A stretch of DNA of 64,000 bases from Delphinapterus leucas (taxonomy: Eukaryota > Chordata > Mammalia > Artiodactyla > Monodontidae). The DNA lies in NCBI RefSeq assembly GCF_002288925.2, contig NW_022098021.1, positions 33,409,013-33,473,012 on the forward strand, given 5' to 3'. The translations under genes were made by a program, and so were the position numbers. The notes beneath the pieces are model-generated. The model had not been told where the DNA came from, searched no databases, and saw only the letters and a program-made list of their open reading frames with translations. This document shows positions 20,831-34,140 of the stretch, piece after piece. Every line of letters begins with the position of its first letter. The first letter of the stretch is position 1.

Positions 20831-23789
20831 TGGTGATGCAAATAAGCATTGTGCCCAAAGCGAAGAAGAAAAGATCTTTTGATACAGGGGTCTAATGAGG
20901 GAAGATAAGGAAACTCAGGCTGAGTGTCTTCACTGCTGAATCTATTCCCCCACAGGCAAATTTTGGGAAGAAGGCAAAGAGTAGGGAGGAATAGGGAAGT
21001 TTGGAGGATCCTGGAGCAAGGGGCATTTTTGTTTCTCAGGATAGCCTGAGGAAATTGCAACCTCTTTTGTGAAGTCAAACACTCAGAGTATTTAGTTTGC
21101 AGAACTGAAGAAGATTCTAGGCAAATGCCTGTAGAAGATTCTAGGCAAATGAGCCTATGCCAGCACCTCTGGTTCCCATGGCTTGTGTGTGTCATTTGGG
21201 AGTCCAAAATTTCTTGTGGCACTTGTAGGTGGTGCACAAATGTTAGGAGGACTAGAGGAGGCATGGGGTCAGGACAAGGAGGCTGCAGAGTATGGGACTG
21301 TGTGACTGGAGTCTGGAGAAGGGTCTGCCCATTTCCATAGTGAGCATGAGTTGGAGACAAGTGGGATCAGCCTCACTCCTGCAGACTGCCCAGTCAGTTG
21401 GACAAGCCAGACCAGAGCACATTAGTGCCAGAACATCTCTGCCTCAAGTCTGCAAGGACTTAGAAAGTCCCTGGGGAGGAGGTCATCAGAAGGAGGGAGA
21501 AAAAAGATATAATTTACTGAGATTAAATCCCGAAGCCACTGAGATAATACCTGAAAAGCATTGGCTGAAACTGGCAGAGACTGAGTTATGTTCATTGAGG
21601 AGTTGGAGATTGTTGTTTCTATTGAGTGGACTGAAAAGCAAGATGAGATTCTTTGGAGAAAATAATTATCATGTTTTGCACATTTGAATTGTGGCGTGTG
21701 TCATCAACCCTACTATCTTTTTAATAATTCTTTCAGTCATTCAACAACTATTTATTGGTTAGGTTACTATATACTAGTTTTTCTACTCATAACTTTTGCT
21801 GATGTTTTCAATGCCCTATTTGAAACAACTCTCCCTGTGACCATATGCTCTCTTGGAGACTCATATAGGCCTCCTAAAACCAAGCTTCTGGAAACCCCCT
21901 CCTATCTTTCCTTACAGCAGAGGTTCTTTACCCTTCATAATCCTCCCTTTAATATTGTTTTCCTGGGGATTTCCATTATGCTTTTCAAGTAACGGACTTA
22001 AACAGAAGGTATGGTAAGCCTGTATATATAAATGTATATGATATAAGTCTGACACTTTTGTTGTCACATATACCCAGGTTCCCTTTTCATTAGCTCTGTG
22101 GTGACCCCAACTCCTTCCCTGGATGCGAAGGCTAAAGCCCTGAATGGAGGTATTTTGTAATGTAACTCAAAGCTGGGGAAGGAAAAGCTAGTCCTTTAGC
22201 AAAACAAGGTTGAGGAGGTATGCCAGCAGGAGGTTCTTTTTCCTGCTACAGGGCTGCTTGGTTGCTTTTTGGATATTCTACTTGAAGGTCAGGCCACTGT
22301 GGAGAATCCAAAGTATCATTTCTGCCTGAGCAATGAGAGAACCAGAGGAAGAAAGGATGGATTAAGGCTCTTCTCTGGAGGCCAACTAGAAGAGAACATG
22401 GGACCTAGGATTGGGGTGTGGAGGGTGAGGGGTTAAAAGGAGTGAATGGCAGTAGGAGAGAGTTTGTGGAGGCATCTGGGTGAGAGCCTCTTCTGGTTGG
22501 TAAAGGGAGAGCTCACATGCTGTCCCCAAGAGCTAAGGAATGTGGTCCCATGCCATAGGTAGGACTGTGATTCCTTTGCAGGAAACCTCCTAGATCTCTG
22601 CTCCCACTGTAGACTCTGTATAGTTTGAACAAACAGTAAATAACTAATTGAGCATTTTAAAAGATTCTGGTATATGTGCTTCATGGCCCAAAGATGTGGT
22701 AGATGCTCTTCTCTTCCCCCTCTCCAGCTGATGTTCAGATTCCCTCAGAGCGGAAGGCAGGGTGGTGAAAGACCTCCATGGGACCCCATCAGACCATGGT
22801 AGACAGACCGTGCTGTGGCTCCCTTCCACAATAAGACATTTAGTGGCCAGGTAAACCTGTGGGGAGAAGCCAAAGTGTAACAACTGTAGTGTGGCGTCTG
22901 ATTCAACTCAAGAAATTGGCTTCCATCTCTCTCATCTTCTTCTGTCTAATGTTAAACATTTGTACTTGCTTCAGGCTCCAAAATTGTCACTCCATCAAAT
23001 TATACTTTCATATATTGTTATAGAATACATAACAATATATTGCCATGCCAAAGCTTTTTTTTATTGTTGCAGAAGTTAGGAATATAGAAAGAAAAAAACA
23101 ATAAAATAAAATAAAATCATCTGAAACATTTCCAACTTCTTGTTTTTTACATGAGATGATGGAACATTGAGGCTAATTCTTTTCTTCGTGTCCATATAAA
23201 GTATAATTTTCCAAGAGCAGTTTTTCTATTACTTGATCATGGGATTTGTAGTGAGTGCTGCAACACAGTCCTGCAAAAATGCTGTGACAAGAAAGCTGAA
23301 GGCACAGAGATTTGGGGCAAATAGGGCACTGTCTACTAAAGGGTTGCTGCTGGCCTCTGCTTCTGTATCCTGGAAGGTTTCACTGGAGGTTGAAGGTGGA
23401 AGTTTTAGTTCAGTCCCTTTGTGATTGAGTAGACAGAACAAACCTGTTCACAGTTTCTACCATCTTCCTGTGAACATGGGTCTGCCGTTGCTTTTCTTTT
23501 CTTTCCTTTTTTTCTTTCAGTTTTCCTTTTCTTAATATCGTTTTCAGCTAGTGAATTATTTAAAGCCAACATCTTTGTAATTACCACCCAGGCCAAGAGA
23601 CAGAACTTTACCAGCCACCCCAGGAACCCCTGGGTGAGGCCTGACCCAGTTACAAACACTCCCTACTTTTTACTCCCTCTCCCTGACCTTTACAGTAATA
23701 ATGGCCTTACATTTTTAAGAATAGTTTTACCACCCAAGAGTGTATCCTTATACACTATATCTTAGTATTTTCCATTAAAAAAATGATGT
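20831..23789. other. Unassigned, mostly single-copy-looking sequence
   Basis: About 3 kb with no named repeat. The longest ORF outside recognised repeats in this part is 20779-21360 (-), 193 codons. It has no domain, signal peptide or repeat I recognise, and its codons include an 18-bp imperfect direct repeat (GAAGATTCTAGGCAAATG at 21111 and 21133). I treat it as chance. ORFs at 21292-21687 (+) and 21684-21992 (+) are likewise unrecognised. Confidence 0.45.
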
Positions 23790-24098
23790 CTGGTGAAGTA
23801 GTGGTTAAGAATCCACCTGCCAGTGCAGGGGACATGGGTTCGAACCCTGGTCCGGGAAGATCTCACATGCCTTGGAGCAACTAAGCCCGTGTACCACAAC
23901 TACTGAGCCTGCGCTCTACAGCCCATGAGCCACAACTACTGAAGCCCGCATGCATAGAGCCCGTGCTCTGCGACAAGAGAAGCCACAGCAATGAGAAGCC
24001 CGCACACTGCAGTGAAGAATAGCCCCCACTTGTCGCAACTAGAGAAAGCCTGCGCTTAGCAATGAAGACCCAACGCAGCCAAAAAAAAAGAAAACAAA
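23790..24098 (+). mobile_element. CHR-type SINE, long form (+), copy E
   Basis: Long form running from TGGTGAAGTAGTGGTTAAGAATCC to CCCAACGCAGCC plus an A-rich tail. The first bases of the head are lost or changed. A likely duplication is AAAAAAATGATGTCTG before and AAAAAAAGATGCCTG after. Confidence 0.93.
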
Positions 24099-24105
24099 AA
24101 AAGAT

Positions 24106-24134
24106 GCCTGTAGATTCTCCTTTAATCTACAGGC
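24106..24134. repeat. Perfect 11-bp inverted repeat (hairpin)
   Basis: GCCTGTAGATT at 24106-24116 and its exact complement AATCTACAGGC at 24124-24134, with a 7-nt spacer. It begins inside the 3' flank of SINE copy E. No T run follows on either side that would suggest a Pol III terminator. Confidence 0.85.
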
Positions 24135-25538
24135 CTTCTCCCCACGCCTACCTTATCCCTTTCTTTTCCTTATAATTTTCTTGTTAAAGGATCTAGACAA
24201 TTTGAATTGTCAAGTTTCCTGTTGTCTGAATTTTGCTAACTGTATATTCTTGGCTAAGTTAACATGTTTCTTCTTGCCTCTCTATTTCCTGAAAATTGGC
24301 AGCAGGATCCAGAGAGCGGATCAGCCTCACATATGACACTTTGGCAAGACTATAGAAGGGACATATATCTGGTTATCTCTGTTTTTGTTAGTAGACACTG
24401 ATAATATATAAATACATTAATTCATTGAGTGGAGGGTGGTTGCAAATGGGGATAGTCAATTATTTAAAAACTTATTTTTTAGAATATTCTTATAAACAGA
24501 TAATTCCCTTCATCTATTATTTGGTTACCCAGTGGTATAGTCATATAGGAAAGGCAGAATAAATGCTTGATTCTTTCTCTTTATTTACCATCCTTTGAAG
24601 GCGATCATTTAAACTTTAATAATTAATTTAAATATTATTAATGAATGGATTTATTTATTTATTTCAATACATGAAAATTATTTTCTATATTGAAGCTAGA
24701 TTATCCTATCTTTGGCTGGTGGAAACCTCATAAAGTTGGTTACTGAGTCTTTTTGCCATGTTTCTAGTAATCTTTGCTTCTTTTTTGACAAGGTATATCG
24801 GGCTCATCTTGCACATATCCTGCCCTAGACATGGAATCAACCATCTGTCCAAGAAGCCCTGGTTCCTGTTATAAGAAAAGGTAACTCAAAACCTTATTTA
24901 TCTTATCTTATCGCTGATACTGCTTTTCTGACTTCACAGTGCTCCTCCTTTCATTGTTTCCGAGTACTGTTCATAAACTGGTGGCTTGCTTTCTGCCATT
25001 TCCTGCATCTGCTTCATCTGGACATTTACTTTCCTTCATTTTTATTTCCCTTGTTCTGTAAAATTTTGATTCAGTTCTTAGAAGTTTCTTTTCAGCATGG
25101 GCTCTGTTTCAGAAGAAAACCCTGTCCGATCAGTTTCATAGGGTCTAGACTGCTCTAGCTCCTTTGTTCTTAATACAATTTCCTTGGACTCTCCCACTGT
25201 TAGATTGGACAAAATCCCTTCCAGTTTCAGGTACTGTTCTCAGATTCACTTGTCATAATTTCCAGTGAGCATGTGTTGCCTATTATTAGCATTTCGTATG
25301 CTCACAACCGTCAGACATCTTATTGTTTTCCTTTGCTTTCTCCTTCACAAACACTGATACCATGCAGATCTTGTGGTTTTTGGTGTTTTGTCCCCATTTG
25401 TTTTGCAATTTAGGGTGTGTGGGGATGCCTTGTTCTTTATGGGCCTTCTTAAACAAATGTGTATGAATATTTCTTTGTATCTAGATACTTTACATGAATA
25501 TTTAGGAAGATGCAAAAACTATGTGGCCACCATCTTCC
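24135..25538. other. Unassigned; possible old L1 3' UTR near 24780-24890
   Basis: AT-rich. The piece CATGGAATCAACCATCTGTCCAAGAAGCCCTGGTTCC at about 24829 resembles an old L1 3' UTR on the minus strand. Nothing else is recognised. Confidence 0.4.
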
Positions 25539-25552
25539 CAGAATATTTCTTT

Positions 25553-25881
25553 TTTTAAAAAATAAATTTATTTATTTTAGTTTTGGCCGCGTTGGGTCTG
25601 CGTTGCTGCGTGCGGGCTTTCTCTAGTTGCGGCAAGCAGGGCTACTCTTTGTTGTGGTTCGCGTGCTTCTCATTGCAGTGGCTTCTCTTGTTGCAGAGCA
25701 TGGGCTCTAGGCCCGCAGGCTTCAGCAGTTGTGGCACGTGGGTTCCAGAGCGCAGGCTCAGTAGTTGTGGCGCACAGACTTTGTTGCTCTGAGGCATGTG
25801 GGATCTTCCAGGACCAGGGCTTGGACCCATGTCCCTTGCATTTGCAGGCAGACTTTAACCACTGTGCCACCAGGGAAGTCC
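25553..25881 (-). mobile_element. CHR-type SINE, long form (-), copy F
   Basis: Long form in reverse, from an AATAAATTTATTTATTT tail to CCACCAGGGAAGTCC. The 14-bp duplication has one mismatch: CAGAATATTTCTTT at 25539-25552 and CAGAGTATTTCTTT at 25882-25895. Confidence 0.95.
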
Positions 25882-25895
25882 CAGAGTATTTCTTT

Positions 25896-28839
25896 CCTGA
25901 TGGAGTAAGACTAGGGAGAGAAATAGTTCCAATAATTTTGCTCCTTTACTTCTACTCATTTTAGATCTTTTCCCTGAGTTTACTAGTTAGTTCTATGACT
26001 AGTATAACTAGAATTCGATTGATGCATAATCATAGCATGACTGATAATACAGCCACTTAAAAAGAAGATTTTTTAAAATCACAGGATCATCATTGGCCAT
26101 ATTACTGTTGTATGTCATCCTTTATTTTCCTTTCATTTTCCTTTTATATATTCTTTTTCTCTCCCTCTTTCTAGATAGTGTCCTACTATTTTAAGGGTGA
26201 TATATACAACTTTCAATGCTCTATAGCTTTCTTAGAGGCAGCTTATAAAGAGCTACTGATGTCCTTCTTGTGCTTCTCCCTAATTCAACCCAAGCCTGTC
26301 TTTATATAGATAGGTAAAATGCCTCATAGTATAAAATAGTGACTTTATTTGATTAGTCTTGTCCAAGATAATTAAGCAAAATTAGTTTGGTCTATAAACA
26401 TAGACATCAATTTGTTTTGCTTTCTCCCCCTGTTTAAATTTTAAGTTTAGTCATTACACATTTTGGACCAGATTGGAGAATTATGGTCAAAGGAAATACC
26501 TGAGGAAGGCTGTTTCTCTGGGCCTCTGTAAATAGCCTGACAAAGAGACTTGTTGCTTAATCAATGCCTAATGTGTACATTTGGAATGCTCAGATGCTCA
26601 ATATTATTAGGCATTTACAAAACAAAGGCTGTTTCCCCCCCTGCATTATAATTAGTGTACTTACAGTTTATATGTGAAGTATCATATATCTATTGTGGAG
26701 GTTTTTCAGAATAACAAAGATACTGAATCATCTCACTAAGATTGTTGGTTTAAATAATTAGTTTGTGTAGTGTATTTCACAATACTTCACATGAGAAAGT
26801 TAAAGTTCCTCCGATCAATATAGCATTGAGTGATTTGGAACAAGAATATATTCTTGCTTATACTCCTGCTACTCCAGGCTCACTGGGCATAATATTTATA
26901 TATGAAATGAAAAACAGACTAGAACAAGATTATAGGATGACATTTTTCCCTGAGTGGCTAACAAGAATAAGCAGGTGTGATGCCATGCTAACCTAGAGAA
27001 CAAAATTGTAAATATAGAGAGGAGAAAGAGTTTTCCGAGTTTATATTGCTGCTATCTTATGGGGATCAACTTTTGTTGGTACCATAATGTGTTATGTTGA
27101 TAAGGGTAGACAAGGTGGCTGAGCAGCTGGTTGGAGAGTCCCCAGGAGATTACCTGGGAAACGCAGTTGCAATACCTGTTGGAGCAGCCTCACAAGTGAA
27201 AATAAATCCACAGCATGTGGTTATCTTCCTGAGAGTACTTGTCATTCACTGCATTGTTCATCTGAATGGAGCGTCTCTTTCAGATCACAAAATGCAAAAT
27301 GGAAAATGTTATATGTTGTGCACACCAGCACTGTGTCTGTAGTTTTCTAAACCTGATGTAAAAGTAGAGTCTGTAGATAACCAGGAGCTCTTTTGGCCTT
27401 TTAGAAAATCACATTATTCAAATGTAGTTGAGGTCCATCTACAGTGGCTCTTATTATTTCAGACCAATGTTTAATTGATATGCTCAGTCTATTTTCTCTT
27501 CACTCCCCAGCACCACTATTGATCAAAAGTTAAATTGGACCAAGTTGCTATGCACAAAATATTGTCAGCTCTGTTAGCACACTTTTTTCTTTTCCAGTCT
27601 TGGTGCCCTTAATTATACTTAACCAAATCACTGTTAAATTCACATAAAATTAGAGTTCATATATAGATTTATTTGCTGTTGTGAATTTCAGAGAGAGAAA
27701 TACTTTGCAAGAACATGCATGTAATTCAGGTGAGTGGGTAGAAAATATTACAAAAGCAGTTAGTGATGTGTTGTATGGAGACGTGAGAGGTTTCCTGAAT
27801 CCCTTCATTCTGTCTGAAATTAATGAATGAGTTGTTGCGTGACATATAAAGAAGGTTCAATGATTATAACTTTTAATCTGTGCCTAGAAAATTTTAAATC
27901 TTACTTTTACCATTTACCATGGCAAATATTTTACCTCCAATTTCCACTCTTGAAAATTACTTTGTTTTTCAGTTTTGTTCAATAGAAGAGGCAGCTGACT
28001 AGTCTTTGTAATTTTTTTCTGTGTCAGATGATTTTCCTTAAATGTAGACTGAATTTATCAGAAGATTATAACCTAGTGCTCTACTCAGTCTTTTTGAAAT
28101 AACTTAGGCAATAATGCTTTCTAACTAGCGCCTTTCCTTTGGATTACTGACCACTTGAAAGGGTTCAAAATGTTTCATTAGATCTATTTGGTCCTCTTGG
28201 AATTGCCAGCAAAAAGAAGAGGGTCAGAGGCAGAGGCTGATGTCACTAAAGCCTTTTAAAATACCTTTGTGAAACTCTTTAAATGTGGCAGCCAGAACCA
28301 CAAGTGTCTGCTAAGATTATGATCAGACTCTTCGAGAGAAAATGAATAGGAACATGTTTATGGCACATAACCCTTCTAAGTATGAAATCTGTGACTGTAT
28401 TAAAGACCCACTTTTTCACTGATTTAAACTGGAAGTGCTTTGGAAATCACATATTACACTCCAGGAGATTAAAAAGTTGATTTCTACTACCACTTCCTAT
28501 GCATCTGAACTAGTAGTCACATGGGACCTGGAAATCATATTGTAAGTTGAATTGTAACACTGGATGGCTTCTGGGTGACGTCACAATTAGCATTTATTTT
28601 CAAAATTACTTATAGCAAATGAAAAAAAAAAACAATAGTTTTCAGTCATGTTGAGTCTCTCCATAGTTTCTTGCTCAACATGTGTCTCAAAGGTAACTTA
28701 TAGGTAACCTGAGGTTGACAGTAGCAGGCAGGAGCGTCCAGTCATGGTCCCAGGTTGCCTTAGATCTCCTGTTTCTGACAAGGAAACGTGTGAAAGAGAC
28801 ATGGAACTGTCCTTGCCCGCACCTGACATGTTGTAGTGC
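25896..28839. other. Repeat-poor noncoding sequence
   Basis: No L1, CHR SINE, MIR or DNA transposon recognised over almost 3 kb. ORFs 26763-26996 (+) and 27094-27342 (+) have no recognisable domain. Candidate conserved-looking text lies at about 26560-26700 and 27900-28300, judged only by the absence of repeats and microsatellites. Confidence 0.5.
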
Positions 28840-29110
28840 TGTCTGTGAGAAAGTGGCCGCTCAACTGGGGACTGCATTTTCCAGAACTCTCTTGCAGTTA
28901 GATACAGCCATTCATCGGGTTTTAGGAAATAGAAAGTAATTGGAAGTGATGCACATCATTTTCAAGTCTGACTCATAAAAGCCTCTGTCACACTCTTCTC
29001 CAGGCAGGAAAGAATCCCACCAACTAGTTGGGAAGGTAAGAACCCCCAGGATGAATGTATAAGCTCTGAGGTGAAGATGACAAAATTTATGTGATCTTGA
29101 GTTCCTATGA
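28840..29110 (+). repeat. Possible third copy of family A (+)
   Basis: GACTGCATTTTCCAGAACTCTCTTGCAGTTAG..CAGCCATTC and AATTGGAAGTGATGCACATCA follow the order of the family A start. The 3' half is hard to align by eye. Confidence 0.4.
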
Positions 29111-29450
29111 ACTCATGGAAGAGCTGCTCCTCCTGTTTTGCTCAGTATTATTAGGTAAGAAAGAAATTTTAATTAAATAGTGTCTCTGAAATTTTTGGTT
29201 TTATTTGTTACAGCAACTAGGGTTTCTCTAACTAATAAAGCATGTAAAAGCTTGGATGCAAGCATATATAGGCCAAACCTAATAACTGAATTAAAGGCAT
29301 GGGAAGGTTGATAGAGAGGGAGAAAGAGTTTATTTTGGGTTCCTAGTTCCTGAAGATATACCATGGAAGTTTAATGCATTTTAATTCCAAGATAAGAAAA
29401 GCTATCATAAACTAGTTTTAGAATTGGCGCCAATGTAGGATTCAAACATA

Positions 29451-29535
29451 TTCATTCATTCATTCATTCATCCAACAAATGTCTACTATGTGTAGACACT
29501 GAACTAGGCATTTAGGATAACTCAATGAGAAAGAG
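29451..29535 (-). repeat. (ATTC)n with an L2-like end (-)
   Basis: Five or so ATTC units then CCAACAAATGTCTACTATGTG, the reverse of an L2-type tail ending in GAATGAATGAAT. Confidence 0.6.
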
Positions 29536-32500
29536 AGGCCAAAAATTTCAGCCTGTCTCCAAACTCTACTGCTTCTACTCATTAATTCTTGTTTTGCTTT
29601 TGGTTAATGAGGGGATTCATCATATCTTCAGTCACAGTTGTCATAAGTGAGTAAAACCCCACTGTTGTTTGCTCTTATAATTTCATTTCTTTATGAATGT
29701 TGAGCGGTTTTGATTAGGGCTCCTTCTGAAGAGGAAGAGAGTGCTGGACCTGGATGTCTATGGTCCTTTCTCCTGGGTCTAGCCTGGTTTGATAGCAGAA
29801 TAAACAGGGATATTTATGAGGCTGTGAAACAACTGCTGTTAAAATATGCAGGGTTCAACATTTAAAAGGAATTGCATTTCAATACATGATAAAATTTCCA
29901 GATTACCTTGAGAACTGGGGCTGCTACTGTCAGTTATGTTGAAAGCATTCCATCACGCTAGATTACCTGACAAGTTGTGGTGTTTTATGTGCTGTATTAA
30001 TATTGGAGTATTTGTTTTGCTTCAGTGGGTACTTAATTATTTGTTTCTTCTTGACAATGTACTAGAATTAATTCATAGCATTATGAACTGCCTCCCTTTG
30101 AGAAAAAAAAGCTGGATGTTTTAACCCTGGTGCATCATCTGAATGTTTAGCCCACAGTTTAAATATATTAAATTAGGGTCATGAATTACTTTTAAAAGGA
30201 GAGAAGTTATAGCTTTTCCACCCTAGAGGAGATTTCAAGGTTGCAAGATGAAAGGAGGCAATGGTAGGAAATGGGGGCTATTATCAGAATCCAGGTTATG
30301 ACAGGCTCATGGGAACATGGCTTTCAGTGGAGCAAGGAACAACTCAAAGCACACGTGTTTCCCATTAGCAATTAAAAATTATTTTCCACACAAACAAAGC
30401 AAAGTTTCTGGCTAAGGTCCTTTTGTGCAAAACAAAAGACATAAAATGAGTTGACCAAAGAGTTTATAAATCCTTGGTGTGTTAAATTTCCATTAGTAGT
30501 AGCCTATGGGATAGGTGAATTAATATATTTATAAACATATTAATATGTTAATAATTATAATCTCTTTATAATTAAAAAAAACCCCAGAAAGTTAAATGTC
30601 AATGTTCTTTATTTAGTGCTCAAATGCCAAAGATTTTTGTTTTTTGTTATCTGGAAGGTAATTGAGAATGTCAGAAAGTTAAAATAATGTCTCTTAGATA
30701 TTCAAAAAATGTTTATCTCTCTGAGGAAAATGAAGCTCTACAAATAGGGAAAATTTACTTCCACTTCCAGAGTTGTGACCCTTTACTGGGTAAGCAGTAT
30801 TTTCTAATCAAAACAACACTGGAGGGTCAGATTTCCTGGTCAGAAATTTGAAAGCCTTAAGTGAGGGCCCATTCTTTCATAGACTCGTGTTAGCAATTTT
30901 GAAAGAAAATGGTAGTCTTCCTAATTTAGTTTTTAATGAACTCATAAAATGCATTTCTATTTGATTCTAATAATGATACCTTTTTACTGGGATCTCAGCA
31001 GAGGCTGTTTTTGAGGGAAAATACCCGTATGAATAAGTCATCCTGTGATTTTCTGAAGTGAGTATTCAGGAGACACTTACAGAAAAGGACGAAAAAGAAA
31101 GAAAAGGTACTCCTACATTCATATGGAGCATGAGTGTTTTTCCCCCTATTGTTATAGCTGCAGAAACAAGCTGGTTATAGGTCAAGAAGAATAATGGAGA
31201 AAAATGTTATGAAATTGAAGTCAAAAGTTCAGCCCTTTTTTTGTGCTCCTTAGTGGCGCTAGCATTCTATATACTTTATGATAACAATAGTCATGACAAT
31301 AATTACACACAGAACTGTGACCTAAGATTCCCCATGTCTGCTCTGTTTTTCCAACTTGTTCTATTTGTGAAGTGGGTTTGGACAAAATATTGACAGTATC
31401 TAAACCTAGCCCCTGTTGTGTTTGCAGAAAGTGGTTTTATATTAGTTCTGTGATTATAGGTGTAGCTGAAAAAGCACATCTTCTGAAAATGGAAAGTACC
31501 TCTTCTGAAAATTTTCTTCTGAAAATTCAGAAGTCTGACGTTGTATTTGTTTGCCAAGAAGGGCTAACTGATGCCATTTTTCTGGGGAAAAAAAAGGAAG
31601 CGTATAGGCAGGATATTCAAATCAACAGCTCAAATTCATGGTACTTAAATGTTCCTTTCCAAGTTTAAGGGTTCTTATGGCAGGGAAATAAACAAGGAAC
31701 TTGTCAATATATGGTATTAAATACTAAAAAGTAGCACTAAATTGAAACTAATAAACATTTTAGACAAACCACTATTTTGAGAACTGTTACATTTTTCTTA
31801 ATGTGAATGTAATTTTTTAAATGTTCGTATAAAAGCTGGTGAATTTTATACATCTCTCAATGGTATATCTGAGATAGAAAAACAGAAATCTGTTCTAGTA
31901 TTATGTAGAAATTGGTGAATGGAATCTTAGTAAATGGAATTAGTAGTTCTTTATGATAAATTTTGGGAAAAAAATTTCAGATATTCTTTCAGCTTCAACT
32001 ACTATAAGAAAAGAAGCAAAAGAAATAAGTATGGTGTAAAAATAACTATTTGAGTCACTTCTTATACTATTCTACCTGACAGGTAGCTATAGTACTATTC
32101 TGAGAAGAATTTTTCATATACTGGAGTTAGTTATAATATATCCCATTTATGTATACTGAGTTTCTTTTGTGTTTAAGAGAAAATAAGAACGTGATATCAC
32201 TCCTCTCAACATAGTAAGTTCTGTACCTTTTATATTAATAGACAATAATTTATAATAAACAGGCTTTTACTATTTTAGGGATTTGATTATGGAAATTTCT
32301 TTTGATTACACATCTTTGTAAAGAGTATTATTAAATCATAGCAAAGGATCTTGGTTGAGTTTCAAAGTGAGATTGGGGTGGGCATATGAGTTGTATCTCT
32401 TTTATTGTATTTACATTTCTCCAGTATTTATGTACTTTTTCTATGGATTATTCTCTTAGGAGCTGCATAAATAGCAGGACAGTGAAAAAAAGTTAATATG

Positions 32501-32884
32501 TGAGTGATAAGAAGGGAAACATTTTTACATACGTAATTCTCATATCAAAAATGTCTGTTGGCAAAAAGGGAGAAGCTTTACTGTAAGAGGAACTTTTTAT
32601 TAAAAGAAAGTAAACATCAGCCACAAGCAAATAATCATAGTATCTTAAAATCCCATAACAACTCTGTTTCTTAATTTCTGCCAATGTATTTTCTCCAGTG
32701 ATCTGGTCTGTGTTGGACAAAATTTTCATATTGAAGAGCTTACGATTTGCCTTCTAGTGTGTTCTGTTCACCTACCTTTTCTGCTGGTCATTTGTCCCTT
32801 TGACCTTTCCCTGCCCTATTATTGAGCATCAACTGTGATTGGCAGCAAATACACAGAGATGGAATGATCACTTTCTGTTTGAAT
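29536..32884. other. Repeat-poor noncoding sequence
   Basis: About 3.3 kb without recognisable interspersed repeats. Local curiosities are three TCTTCTGAAAAT motifs at 31480, 31501 and 31515 and A/T-rich palindromic text near 30520-30560. No ORF has recognisable content. The 98-codon ORF at 31372-31668 is unassigned. Confidence 0.5.
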
Positions 32885-33010
32885 GATCTTTCCAAAATGT
32901 GTATTTGATCATGTCACTCTTTAGTTTATATCATTTAGAGGTTTCCTTGCTGTCCTAAGTTTGAATTCCCAAAGCTCTGCTCTGAGTTTGCCATCCTCCT
33001 GCTTATCATT
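32885..33010 (+). repeat. Probable L2 fragment (+)
   Basis: AAATGTGTATTTGATCATGTCACTC is the L2 C-terminal signature, followed by degraded text with GGTTTCCTTGCTGTCC. Confidence 0.5.
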
Positions 33011-33189
33011 CATCGAATGATCCTCATTGCCTATGGAATAGAATTTTAGTAGGAAATTCTGCTTGCAGCCAGGTTAAAGAGGACCCTGTTGCCAAACCAA
33101 AGACTATATTTCATCTAACACGTCTTCACGTGAGCTCCAAAATGAATTCATTGTTTCCCCCAAATTTCAGATCTTTTCTTCTGTCGTAA

Positions 33190-34140
33190 TTTTGTCCATG
33201 AAATGAGTAGTCTGTCCCAGTGGATTACCTGGGTAAAAAAAGATCTGTGCATAGTTAAATTCATTAGATACTGTTAAGTTACTCTTCAAAGTGATTGTAC
33301 CAATTTACTGTCAATATAGTGTATACGATTTCTTATTACTCCATAAACTTCTTGACACTTGGTAATATTAGATGGGTGTGAAATGTTAACTTGTTTTAGT
33401 TTTCTTATGTGTTTCCCTGATTTCTTGTGAGGTTGAATATCTTTTCTCTTCCATGATTACCTTTTAATATTATGGTCATTATTATTTTTCTATTGGCTTG
33501 CTTGTCCTAGATATTCATCTCTTCTACCTTAAATTGGTTACAGGTATCTTCCTTCAGGCTAAGGCTTGTCTTTTGATGTTTTTTATTTTAATATTGCCAT
33601 TTGATATGCAGACATTTCTAATTTTAATGTAGTCTAACTTATTAATCTTTTCCTTTATGATTCTTATTTTTTGGTCTTTTAAAACACAATACTCTATTGT
33701 TTTTTCCTTTAAATGTTCTTAAGTTTTGCTGTTCATATTTAAGCCTTTAAACTACTTGGAATTTATTTTTGTTTAAGAGGTAATCCACTTTTTTCCCATG
33801 TGTCTAACCACCTGTATGAGCACCATTATTGATTTGTCCATGTTTCCTTGGCTCCTCTGCAAGTTACTAGATATGCATAGGTCTGTTTCCAGACTCTCTA
33901 CTCCCTTCCATTGGTTTAGCCATCTGTATCTGCTTAAATATTGTACTGTCTTAAATAATCTAGTTTGTAACAAGACTTGTTATATGGCAGAGTGACTCCC
34001 CTCTTCTTCTCTTCAAATTTTTTCTGCTCTTTAATACAAATTTTAATATCAGCTTGTCAACATCCAAAACAAGGCAGACCCATTGGGATCATGTTTGAAA
34101 TTGTGTTGAATTTATAGATTTCTCCTTTCAAATTGCAGAA
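33190..34140 (-). mobile_element. Ancient L1/HAL1-like ORF2 relic (-)
   Basis: Diverged ORF2-type sequence on the minus strand: GATGGGTGTGAAATGTTAAC near 33372, AATCTTTTCCTTTATGATTCTTATTTTTTGG near 33645, TTCCATTGGTTTAGCCATCTGTATC near 33906 and GTGTTGAATTTATAGATTTCTCC near 34103. The 66-codon minus ORF 33773-33973 is a surviving fragment. No active-site motif is left. Confidence 0.65.

Noticed and set aside
20779..21360. 193-codon minus-strand ORF
   Set aside because: Longest ORF outside recognised repeats, but no recognisable domain, no splice or promoter context, and plus-strand ORFs of similar size overlap it. Chance is the better explanation.
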